Assembly: GCF_034140825.1 (NCBI RefSeq)
Contig: NC_089035.1
Coordinates: 41,718,001-41,782,000 of the forward strand
Source of the DNA: Oryza sativa Japonica Group
Taxonomy: Eukaryota; Streptophyta; Magnoliopsida; Poales; Poaceae
Length of the DNA: 64,000 nucleotides
Direction: 5' to 3'
Position numbers and translations under genes: made by a program. Below are positions 12,470-22,467 of the stretch, in pieces; within the stretch, counting starts at the first letter, position 1, and every line of letters begins with the position of its first letter. Under the pieces are notes generated by a model. That model saw only the letters and a program-made list of their open reading frames with translations, ran no database searches and was not told the origin of the DNA.

Positions 12470-14332
12470 TTAAAATAAATCGAAGTAGACAACTGTTTCC
12501 TTGGCCATGATTATCAGGAGAATCTTGAAGTATATGAAAACCCACTTCCTGGTGATATCGTGATGGACATAGTCCAGAAGGATCTCCTTGTAGAACATGT
12601 AGACTTGATGGAATACTGATGCGACCAGAAGAGACGTACTGATGCTGTTCTTTGATACAAGAAGCAGAGTTGGGATCATGTAATACGTAGATCGTGTTAG
12701 TAGCTCTGTCTGCTTCACTTTCCAGCTTTCAGATGTCAATGGACCTTTTCTGGGTTTGGCGATGCTTGCTTCTAATGGGCTGAATGCCATTACCTTTCTG
12801 GTGGCTCCCTCCTGTGTATTCAGCGCATCAGATTGTGTCACCCAGTAATTGTCTTATGTGATGTCAGTGAGATAGTAAGAAATATCTAGCATTGACTGGT
12901 GGGGAGTGAAAACAATCCAATAAATGCAGAAGCCTATATAATATGCACTAGGGATAGATACGCACCTGCTGAGCAGAAGATCCATTTGATGTTCCAGTAG
13001 AAAACCAACGAGGCAATACTTGTGTACCACTGAGTCGAGATGTCTGTTCATATCCTGGAATCTGTTTGCATATGATAACATTAGAAAAGTCCCTTACAAG
13101 TTCTTAGGAACACAATAAACTCATGCATTGAACTAGGGGAAAATGAGAACAGAAGTATTCAAGTTACATACGAACAGCAATTTTTCATTACAAATTCACA
13201 ATGTGATTCTCTTAAAGATGTCATTATCAGAAGACAATAAGCACTGAATGGATGGCGCCAAATAAAATTAGCTATTCCCACAAGGAAAGATCATCTTGCA
13301 TAATCATCAGTACTAAATTATCAGCAGGTGCTACCCACCACAATGAACCACTTAAGCATGGTATCAAATTGCAAATATCTTCAGATACCAGTGAGAGGAC
13401 ATAACATTTTCCAACAACAACTAGTGCAGATAGTGATGAGATTAACCAAGGGATTTTTTTGTGTCAAGGAACTATTCTATTTTCAGATTTATTAGCTACA
13501 TTCCAAGTCATTGGCTCATCAACAGCAATTGAAGCCAAACAAAACAATCATGAAGGCCAAGAAAAAACTACCAAAACTAACTGGAGTGATATGCAAAGAT
13601 TAAAAATAAAGACTTAGGTTAATACACAAGAGGTGAGCAGATACATGACTCCACCCTTCCCTCACTCGATAATCGTACTAACAGTTTGCCCAATTTTTCA
13701 TCCCAGAATTCAACGAGCCTGGTAACGCGATGAATCAGAACAAAAGGTAAATACCATTTTACCATATGTTGCTATGAACTTAGCGGGTGGTGAAGCAGGA
13801 GAATGGCCTACTTGCTGCTACAGTCCCAGGTTCCCAACTGATTCCCTTCGCCATTTTCCCACGACATCCTATCTCCCCCAAACCTAGATTATAACTAAAA
13901 GCATGACCAGAACTACTAGTAGACTATCAATCTAAGCACAACACAACAGAACCAAACAATAAAAATGCAATTAAGAAAAAAAAAACATTACAGATCGCGC
14001 GTGGACTAGGGCATCTCGCTTACAAACCCATCACCCCAAACAAGCCACACACACTGATCCGATCCAAACAGCTAGTTCAGCTCGCAAAATCCATACGCCT
14101 AGAGAGAGACGAAGCGAGGGAAGAAGAGGTCAACCTTGGAGAGGCCGAGAGGGGACCCCACGGCGGGTTGGCGCGGCGCGGGGGCGGGGGAGGCGGCGGC
14201 GGCCGGATCGCGGGGGAGGGAGGACAGCGTGCGGAGCCACTGCACTCCGGCGGCGGGCCCCGGCGCCGCCGCGTCGGCGCGGGACAGGGCGAGCGCTAGG
14301 GCTTTGGATCGGGCGAGGAGGCGCGACGCCAT
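12470..14332 (-). CDS. SDH4: Succinate dehydrogenase subunit 4, complex II membrane anchor
   Basis: Three exons: 14332-14135, 13061-12966, 12811-12470. All are phase 0, and the product is 211 residues. The N-terminus (MASRLLARSKALALALSRAD) is an Arg/Ala-rich mitochondrial presequence. The C-terminal half holds two or three hydrophobic helices (about residues 142-149, 156-172, 187-202) and the conserved motif H166...LLDYVHHD with Asp178-Tyr179, the DY pair of SDH4/SdhD anchors near the ubiquinone and heme b site. Recognition rests on this motif and on recalled plant SDH4 sequences. The protein anchors the SDH1-SDH2 dimer to the inner membrane and helps form the quinone site. A CT/GA repeat lies just upstream of the ATG in the leader. 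Exon 2 is Ser/Thr-rich, may belong to the cleaved or matrix-facing part, and has no hydrophobic helix. Confidence 0.87.
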
Positions 14333-14344
14333 TCTTCCCCCCTT

Positions 14345-14370
14345 CTCTCTCTCTCTCTCTCTCTCTCTCT
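14345..14370. repeat. (CT)n microsatellite in SDH4 leader
   Basis: Thirteen CT units sit 12 to 38 bases upstream of the SDH4 start codon (GA on the sense strand). Position fits a GAGA-type element or a polypurine 5' UTR. Length is likely to vary between cultivars. Confidence 0.85.
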
Positions 14371-14399
14371 TCACGGGCAGAGTAAGGAAGGTAGTAGAG

Positions 14400-16398
14400 G
14401 GGGAGAGAGCTAGTAGAAGACAATAGGGTACACGTCATCGTACATGGGCCGCATTGGTAGCCATAAGCCTGGCCCATATAGGTAGCACGAATACTAGCCC
14501 ATACATGGAACTGGACCAAAGGCCCATGATAATCAGGCCCAAGAAAAAGATGAGCTATCCTAAACGGTTTTGCTATTTCACTTGCAACAGATTTTTGGAC
14601 TTCTATTTTTTGATTTTTCGTCCGTGGAATCTTTGCATCAAGATTTGTGTTCTTTAGATTTGATTTATATTTATACTTAGTTACACTGTTACAGTGCACC
14701 AAAATTAGATTTTTATTAAGTTTACGATTTTTTACATGTTTATTCTTTTTTTTATTTCATTCAAAAAGGGTTGTATACATTGTTGAAAATTCTGTAAGAT
14801 TTGAAACTTCAAACCTGTTGAAAGATCAATAGTAGTCCCTTCTGAAATATGGAATAACCAAAATTCTTCTCTTTAATTTCTTCATTTAGAAGTAGAGATC
14901 GAATAATATCAATCATTTGTTTACCTGCATAAATTTAACAAGGGTCAATTCAACACGATCATCACACAGTACCTGATTAATTAGTGGAAGATAATTAGAA
15001 AGGCAGATAGGGCGGTTACAACCTGCTTAATTAATTAATTACTACTCCTTTAGTAGGCTTATATATTCTCCCGACATGTAAAGGGTACCAGAGGATTCGT
15101 TTATTCTTTGAGTGGATGCTTGGCGTTTGAAATTCATTGCTTAACACTAACCCTGCCGATTTATTCCGGCATTGACGTGGAAATTCCTGGTTCTGTTATG
15201 CGGACACGTAGAAAATATAAAGTGGGATATTAAACAAAAGGATTTTGGTCCAATGTCATCCAAAAATGAAAAATGTGCTTCATGATATGTCTACCCCCAG
15301 AGGGCATTATTCGTCCTGTTAAAATGGTAAAAACAAGCAATTAGGGCGGATCCAAACCTTATCGGCATCTCTAGGTTAATTTAGTATACATTACTGTACG
15401 GTATGATAAAGTTCAGCTCAAATTGCAGGCAACTAATTATCCGATAGAGTCGATTAATTAAGCTCAAATGTGTTGTAAAATAATTTATAGATTGTCCAGC
15501 AAATATTAGTGTTTAATTTGGTTCGCGCATCTGCTCTTAGCTAGTTGTGCATTTTTTTTTTATATTTGCTACTCTATATATAGATCAATTTGCCTTATTA
15601 TCCTCATTTTAAAATTCAGAAACGTTTAGAAGTCTTCCGGCTAGTTCCACAAGAAGATGGGCTAGTTGGTCTGGGTTCGAAGCCTTATCCTTATAATTAT
15701 TTGATATTAAATCATTTCCTAATATTCGTGTTTTGTTTTAGGAGAATGGAATGGAGCGCTGTGAATTTTGCAATAACATTAGCATGTGCATTTCCCGAGT
15801 TTATAAACAGTACAATTTTTAAAAAAACAAAATTATATTTAAACATATTATAATGTTGTTTTAAATCCACTTTTAACTTTTTATAATAGCTAATTTATTT
15901 ATCTGTACCATCGAATAATTATCACAAAGTCATCCATCTATTCAGCATTTCATTCTATTCATCACAAAAACATAAATATATATTTTGATCATAGTAAAAC
16001 CTCAATTTGCATGGCATACCCCCATTTCAATCAAATAAATAATTCAACTTTTATAATGCTGTCCCCTCCGGCCAAAAGCAAAGCTAGAGAAAAAAATCCA
16101 AGTACTAAACCTCTAATAAGCGCACAACATTCCCAATCAGTGCCAGAGGCTGTTTATTAGAGTTTCAACTTCTAAATTTAGCTTCAGTAGTTAGATCTAT
16201 AGTAGAGTTGTGGAGCGGCCTAAACCCAACTCCAACTCTCTAGTTCAGTTTGTGAGAGAGCCCCATCCAACTCCACTCTTATTTTAGATGGAGATAAAAC
16301 TGTTTAGCTGGAGAGGTGGAGCTGAAGTTAAAGCTGTGCCAACGAGCCCTTAATTAGTTATTATCTCTTCTTCTTCCTTGGTTCAGTTTCCCGTCACC
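14400..16398. other. Intergenic, AT-rich, divergent promoters
   Basis: Between the divergent SDH4 and glutaredoxin starts. The SDH4-proximal 150 bases contain several GGGCC/GGCCC motifs (for example near 14446, 14471, 14521 and 14538), typical of promoters of rice housekeeping genes. The rest is AT-rich with one degenerate MITE at 16145-16352. No gene was seen. Confidence 0.55.
16145..16352. mobile_element. Degenerate MITE of the GGCCCTGTTTGG family
   Basis: Internal text such as ttgtggagcggcctaaaccc and ccaactccaactct matches, partly on the opposite strand, the younger element at 20364-20587. The ends are decayed (gaggctgttt, gagccctta). It lies about 50 bases upstream of the glutaredoxin TATA box. 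Confidence 0.55.
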
Positions 16399-16406
16399 TA
16401 TAAATA
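16399..16406 (+). promoter_or_regulatory. TATA box of glutaredoxin gene
   Basis: TATAAATA lies 123 bases upstream of the ATG, preceded by ccgtcacc. Transcription would start near 16430, giving a leader of roughly 100 bases. Confidence 0.7.
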
Positions 16407-16528
16407 AGCATCGCGCCTTCTCTCATCATCACCATCACAACCAAAACTACTCAAAGAATTTTCGAAAGTCTCCATAGATCTAGCTCGATCGAGCTAGAGT
16501 GAAGCGAAGTGAGAGCTAGAGGTTGGCA

Positions 16529-16906
16529 ATGGCGGAGAGGGTGGCGCGGCTGTCGTCGCAGAGGGCGGTGGTGATCTTCGGGGCGAGCAACTGCTTCATG
16601 TGCCACGTGGTGAAGACGCTCTTCTCGGAGCTCGGGGTGAGCTGGGCGGTGCACGAGGTGGACAAGGACCCCAACGGCAAGGACGTCGAGAGGGCGCTCG
16701 CCGGAATGGTCGGCCGGACGCCGCCGGTGCCGGCCGTCTTCATCGGCGGCAAGCTCGTCGGGCCCACCGACCAGGTCATGTCGCTCCACCTCGCCGGCAA
16801 GCTCGTCCCGCTCCTCCGCGAAGCCGGCGCCCTCTGGCTCAGAGATACGAAGTACTCCTATATACTACCAGCTAATCAATTAATTAACTATCGATCAATT
16901 AATTAA
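16529..16906 (+). CDS. CC-type (class III) glutaredoxin
   Basis: One exon, 125 residues. The start MAERVARL is the first ATG after the TATA-driven leader. The fold is monothiol/dithiol glutaredoxin: active site C22-F-M-C25, the cis-Pro segment [11 protein letters not shown], and the C-terminal GALWL motif ending at residue 104. GALWL is the motif through which land-plant ROXY glutaredoxins bind TGA bZIP factors; these proteins repress or tune TGA targets in jasmonate, nitrate and flower development programmes. Two things are odd. Most family members have CCxC or CCxS, but here the second residue is Phe. The protein runs 21 residues past ALWL ([20 protein letters not shown]), whereas family members normally stop at or just after it, so the TGA-binding end is masked or extended. 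High GC and lack of introns are usual for grass members. Confidence 0.93.
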   Translation: MAERVARLSSQRAVVIFGASNCFMCHVVKTLFSELGVSWAVHEVDKDPNGKDVERALAGMVGRTPPVPAVFIGGKLVGPTDQVMSLHLAGKLVPLLREAGALWLRDTKYSYILPANQLINYRSIN

Positions 16907-17869
16907 TGGCGATAACTAGCTCTTACTACTGTTAATTCTGCTACATGCAATATGCATGTCATCAATCTTCACTGATGGTCGTATGCACAATGCATCAGTA
17001 CTGCAGGCAATTAACTAATTTTGGGGAGATCATCTGTCAGATTAATTAGCATACATGCATATGATCTTCAGTTGTACCTCTACCTACGTACATATGTATG
17101 GAAGATAGTGCTTTGCAAGTGATGAGTATGTGTTCAGCTGGTCAGAAAGATCAGATTAGTTAATTAATTAGCTAGTGTACTACTTAATTATCATGAAGAG
17201 CTGAAGGCATTAGCTTTGATCCTTTGCTTTAGGCTTTAATTAGGTGCCATTAATTCAAAGTAGTCTGACCAGAGAAAGGGTTAACTTAAACTACTCCTAT
17301 ATGTCAGTGCTAGCTGCAAAAGTACAAATATGTCGGCTAATGCCTTTCAGTTTTCAAAAGTAGCCGCTAGATTTAATGAAGGGTTTAGTAGCTCAATGTG
17401 TGTCCCATGAAGCCATGATGCAAATTACGCAGTGCGCACCATATATACTGATCCAGTGATCCTTTGCCCTGCATTTACGAAGGCAAAGTCCTGAAAACAA
17501 CAGTGTCAAATTTTGTTAGATTTGTTGTCGGAGTCGATCTGAGACGTTTGAAACAAATTCTCACGACATGTTATAGTACCTGCAAAAAAAAGTTACTACT
17601 AGGTAATTCTCAGAGTCAAGTTGGGCCAAATTAGCTCTCTATTTTGTCATACTTTATAGTGTATCTTTGAGAATTATTGAGGTGTCTAATATATTAACGT
17701 GTGTAAGGTTTTTGTGCGTTTTTTTTAAAAAAAATATTGAAGTGCTGAATACCTGATGATATATAGCGCAAGTCACAGTGCACTATAATATAAGGCTATG
17801 ACTTGTTACTAAATCTACAATTTTATGATACTCTACATTAAATTTGTAATTTTTTTGAGAAATTTAAGA

Positions 17870-18106
17870 TATCATCCGTTTCTAAATATTTAACGCTGTT
17901 GACTTTTTTAAATATGTTTGACCGTTCGTCTTATTCAAAAAATTTAAGTAATTATTAATTCTTTTCCTATCATTCGATTCATTGTTAAATATACTTATTT
18001 GTATACATATAGTTTTACATATTTCACAAAAGTTTTTGAATAAGACGAACGGTAAAACATGTGCTAAAACGTCAACGGTGTCAAATATTTAGAAACGGAG
18101 GGAGTA
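17870..18106. mobile_element. Stowaway-like MITE
   Basis: Left end tatcatccgtttctaaatat pairs with the right end (other strand) tactccctccgtttctaaat. Internal arms gtttgaccgttcgtcttatt and aataagacgaacggtaaaac are inverted. The same family occurs at 34549-34770. Confidence 0.85.
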
Positions 18107-18230
18107 TTGTATTACATACCGGTCTCACTTTTCGTTTACATGCAGCTAGAGGGGTAGAACATATTCGTGAGAGTAATCCTTTATTCACAAATCGTGGCGC
18201 ATCGACTTGGTGAAAAGATATACTTCATTC

Positions 18231-18375
18231 GTTTCATAATGTAAGTCATTTTAGCATTTTTCACATTCGTATTGATGCTAATGAATCTAAGACATATATA
18301 CCTATCTAGATTTATTAGCATCAATATAAATGTGAGAAATGCTAGAATGACTTACATTGTGAAACGGAGGGAGTA
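18231..18375. mobile_element. Stowaway-like MITE, near-perfect hairpin
   Basis: The left arm (taagtcattttagcattttt) and right arm (agaaatgctagaatgactta) pair almost fully along the 145-bp element, which ends in ggagggagta and is flanked by TA. A shorter relative lies at 20890-20985. Confidence 0.9.
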
Positions 18376-18689
18376 CATAGCGAGATCGAGATACGAGAGA
18401 GATATATTCTTGGAATCCAACACAGTAGTAGATGCAAGTTGATGTGTGACTCGATCCTTGGTGTTGCAGACACATAGAATCCTATATAGTGTACTATAGT
18501 AATTTACTAGCTTTGTTCGTAGCGATTCCAATTAGCACTCGGCGTAACGTGTTGCACGTGTGTATTTATATATATACCCGCGTGCTGCACGTACGTACAC
18601 CCTCGGTTCAAAAAATTCGAATCTTAGCAAAATATAAACATGAATAAGTACTACAGTGCATGCCTATATTCATATATATGAATTAATTT

Positions 18690-19090
18690 TTGAGTAAATT
18701 TCATAAAACTATATATACTTTAACCAAATTATCACAAAACTACATATTTAATATTAAATTTTGCACATAACTACATATTTAAGATAGAGTATCGTAAAAC
18801 TTCAAATTTAGTAACAAAGTAATCACAAAACTATAAATTTAGTGTTAATTTAATCACAAAACTTAGATGTTTATAACTCAAACATAACACTAGTGCTAAG
18901 AATTTAAACTCAAAAATCTATAGGTTTGTGATAACTTTGTTATTAAATATGTAGTTTTGCTATACTTCGTCTTAAATATATAATTGTGTGATAAATTTAG
19001 TGTTAAATCTATAGTTTCATAAAACATCACCTTAAAATTTTAGTTTTACGATAATTTAGCTAAAATAACTGTAGTTTTGTAAATATACTC
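18690..19090. repeat. Foldback built from short tandem motifs
   Basis: The left half repeats the motif atcacaaaactataaattta and variants roughly every 30 to 35 bases; the right half carries the complementary motif (tttgtgataactttg, atagtttcataaaa). The two halves form an imperfect inverted repeat of about 400 bp. It is probably an old foldback transposable element; no family is assigned. Confidence 0.6.
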
Positions 19091-19696
19091 ATTTTTTTTA
19101 AAAAAGGAGAGAGTATGGATGATGCCAACCAGGATGTGTTTGAAGATAAGGATTATTGAGAACCCTTTCTTCCGATACGTAAAATGGAGCGTCGGATTAA
19201 CACATGAATAATTAAGTATCACTAATAATACTTAAAAAAACTAATATGAACTTTTAAAGCAACTTGCCTATAAATTTTTTAGAAAATAAAACATTTAAGA
19301 ATTAGAGAAGCATGCGCACATAAAACCATGGGGAAATTGGAAAGAGGGAGTATAGCACATGATTAATCGATGCTCTTGCGTTGTGTCGTCGGGTTGCTGA
19401 TGGACGACAACACCGAGACGCCGGTCGGTGGCCACGTGAGAATGAGAGAGCCCTGCCCGTTTTATCAGGCCCAGAACATCTCGGGCTGTCACGTACGTAG
19501 ATGGGCCAAGATTTTCGATGGACTGGGCCATCCGAGATCGGACGCCGCACCGCACGGTCCAACCCAAAGAGGCCCAGTGCAGTGGCACGCACAAGCTTAT
19601 CGGTATTATCTCTCCCCGTGAGGCATCATTAACCGCCTGACCAATCACAATCGGCATAATACTGTGACGCTCTGATACAGACCGCGTACTACGCCC

Positions 19697-19791
19697 CAAA
19701 ATAATTTAATTTTATCCATCCTATACTAATATAAACTACTACATCTGTCTCAAAATAATTTAATTTTATCCATCATATACTAATATAGATA
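19697..19791. repeat. 54-bp tandem duplication
   Basis: The string caaaataatttaattttatc starts at 19697 and again at 19751, each time followed by catNctatactaatata-like text. The second copy is followed by AT-rich DNA leading into the MITE at 19910. Confidence 0.7.
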
Positions 19792-19909
19792 CGAAAAGAC
19801 AAAATATAAGAATACTAATACTTTATCCAATCACAGTGTAACCATTTATTATTTTATCTATTCATAGTATAATTATTTTCACTTTTATAAATTTCAATAC
19901 AATGATTAT

Positions 19910-20141
19910 TACTCCCTCCATCCCAAAATAAGTGCAGTTTTGTATTATTCACGTTCAACGTTTGACCGTTCGTCTTATTAAAAAAAAATTATGATTAGTA
20001 TTTTTATTGCTATTAGATGATAAAATATGAATAGTGTAACTAAATATTTTTAAATTTTTTATAAATTTTTTAAATAAAATAGACGGTTAAATGTTGGGTA
20101 TGGATATTTACGGTTGTACTTATTTTGAGACGGAGGAAGCA
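19910..20141. mobile_element. Stowaway-like MITE
   Basis: Ends tactccctccatcccaaaat and (other strand) tgcttcctccgtctcaaaat are inverted. Internal text tttgaccgttcgtcttatt relates it to the elements at 37827, 52458 and, more distantly, 17870. Confidence 0.85.
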
Positions 20142-20363
20142 TGAACTTAACGTTGTGATTGCTTTTTTTCAAATTTCAGCACGTACTGTACCAAACTGCA
20201 GCAGAAGCAGCAGTTGCTGACCTGTCGTCCTGGACGGTTTGCCGGCGTGATCAATTTCTAGAAAATTCTCGGGGCGGTGTGAACGCCTGCCACGACACGA
20301 TCAAATCTCGTGTTACGTACACGTACTACTAATACAGACAGGCACGCAGTCAAACTAAACCAC

Positions 20364-20587
20364 TAAGGCCCTGTTTGGCACAGCTCCAGCTCCAGCTCCA
20401 CCCCTCCTGGAGCTGGAGCTCAGCCAAACAGTTTCAGCTCCACTAAAACTGGGAGTGGAGTTGGGTGGAGCTCTCTCACAAAATGTACTAGAGTTGTGGA
20501 GCTGGGTTTAGGCAGCTCCATAACTCCACTCTAAACTCAACTCCTGGAGTTATATTTAGGAGTTGGAGTTATACCAAACAGGCCCTA
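20364..20587. mobile_element. MITE with GGCCCTGTTTGG ends
   Basis: Terminal inverted repeats GGCCCTGTTTGG and CCAAACAGGGCC-like (ccaaacaggccc) are bounded by TAA/TAA-like bases. The interior is rich in 'agctccagctcca'. Older relatives lie at 16145-16352 and 54778-54977. Confidence 0.8.
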
Positions 20588-20889
20588 ACTAAACACACAC
20601 CATGGATCGAGCGGTCGAGACACCGACCCGATCGAGCGGTGGTGGTGGTGGGGCGTGCCACGTCAGCAACGTTTTGGTGCGTGGAGCGCGCCGTTTCCGT
20701 CGTGACAGAACGGAACAGCAAAATCCGTGGCGTGGCGCCACTTTGCACCCCTCCTGCTTCCTCGGCGGCCCACGAAAACGACGCCACCAAAACCCAACCC
20801 AACCCAAAAGAGACGCTACGCTAGTACTAGGCGTCGACGTGGCCAACCGTCCACGAGCTGTTTATCGTAGGATCTGGATGTCTGCTTGG

Positions 20890-20985
20890 TACTTTCTCCG
20901 TATCACAATGAGTCATTTTAGTATTTTTTACATTAATATTAATGTTAATGAATCTAGATAAATATCATTAACATCGGAGGAAGTA
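20890..20985. mobile_element. Internally deleted Stowaway-like MITE
   Basis: Shares tactttctccgtatcacaat and ggaggaagta ends and the aatgttaatgaatctaga core with the 18231 element, but much of the right arm is missing. Confidence 0.7.
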
Positions 20986-22063
20986 GTAACTTATCAAACA
21001 TAATTAAAGTCCAAATTTAAAATCTGCTTTCTCTAGTTTCCTTTTTAGTGTATGTGTGTTACTGAGGCTGTTCGGAAACACTGGCTTATGCAACAATATG
21101 AAACGTGGCTGGCAGCTGGTTCGCAAGCTACAACCGTTAGCATTACTGAATAGCCCCCATCAACTTTTCAACGTGCGTTTAACTATATATTTTACTAAAA
21201 TATTATATAAATATGTAAAATATAAATCCGGCTTAAATAACATATAATCACAAGAAAAAAAAATCATAAAAGTTAACGACATTGTACATTAACACCAGAG
21301 CAAGTGATTTTTTTCATTTAATATAATACAAATATAAAAATTTTGCTTATAAATTATTTTTTTCCTTTTTATTTTGCTGCTATTATTAGCTGTAGCTCAA
21401 CGCATAAGTTATTACCACCGTAACTCCAAGCCTATTTAGTGAATTACATAGTCCTGTTCTCCCATGAATTTGCTTTTCGAAATGCTTCATGAATTATTTC
21501 TAAATTATTTTTTTTCTATTTATTTTTCTACTACTTTACCAGCTCATCTATCACATCTTAACTGTATTTTTTAAAAAATCGAAATTCTACTAGCCGTTTA
21601 CTGAAACTACCTACCAATCTAAGCCCTATCGGTTGGCTTGATAAGCCAAAGCAAAAGTCAAAATTTAAAATTTAAAACTTAATTCTGTAGTTGATTTTAA
21701 AATATTTTCAACGTAATTTCTTTTTAGCATTGACTTTTAAATCGCTAGAAAAATATATAAGAGTTTTACTCAAAGATTAATTTTTATTTTTTAATAAACC
21801 GTCTTGATTATCATGGAATATGGACAAGCCATGAAGGCAAATTATCAGGGAATATGGACAACCCATGAAACTCTGTTTCTTGTATGACTTTGCCTTCTGA
21901 GTTCTGAAACGTTGTATCCATGTGAAATTTTTTACTGGAGAGGTCAGGGTCAATATGACATTTGTGAAGCCTGAAAAGAAAAAAAGAAAAAAAGAGAGCT
22001 TGACCTGTTCAGGGCCTGCCAGTGAGTGGGGGTGATGCAAACATGGGCCAGAATTAAGAGGAG

Positions 22064-22065
<2 letters not shown>

Positions 22066-22096
<31 letters not shown>
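22066..22096. repeat. (CT)n microsatellite in kinase leader
   Basis: About 15 CT units roughly 370 bases upstream of the RLCK start codon, followed by further pyrimidine-rich sequence (cttcttcttcctcctctcct). It lies in the probable promoter or 5' UTR. Confidence 0.85.
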
Positions 22097-22098
<2 letters not shown>

Positions 22099-22467
22099 CC
22101 ATTTAAAAGAGGAGGTGGCAGGCAGGAGAGGAAAGTGGATGTGCCCCCAAAGATCCCCTCCCCTCTCCTCTCTTCTTCACTCTGCCCCAGAGCTGACTTT
22201 TGCTTCTTACTCCTACTACTACTACTTGTCTTTCTCTTTGCACCCTAGCCTCATGTTCTTCTTCTTCCTCCTCTCCTCCTCCTTGTAGCTTCCACCCCCA
22301 CCCCACTCCCTCCCACCCCCGCCGCCCGCTTAAAAGTCCGATTTTGGGGAGGTTCGTGCGCTCAGATCGGGGAGGGGGTCCAACACCCCATTTCGTCTTG
22401 CTGCGGCGGGGAGGGTGGTGAAGCGAAAGTTTGGATTTTTTTTTTTTGGGGGGAAGGTTCTGCTTGG

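Larger units (their letters stand above)
16907..22065. other. 5-kb gene-poor, repeat-rich region
   Basis: No convincing coding region. The stretch holds at least five MITEs or MITE remnants, a foldback of short tandem motifs at 18690-19090, a 54-bp tandem duplication at 19697, and a partial Tourist-like piece near 19140-19310. Frames around 19295-19700 and 20570-20960 are open for up to 134 codons on several frames but resemble nothing; they sit in GC-richer patches between MITEs. Confidence 0.6.

Noticed and set aside
19295-19699. 134-codon open frame on the minus strand
   Set aside because: No recognised domain, flanked by MITE remnants, overlapping open frames on both strands.
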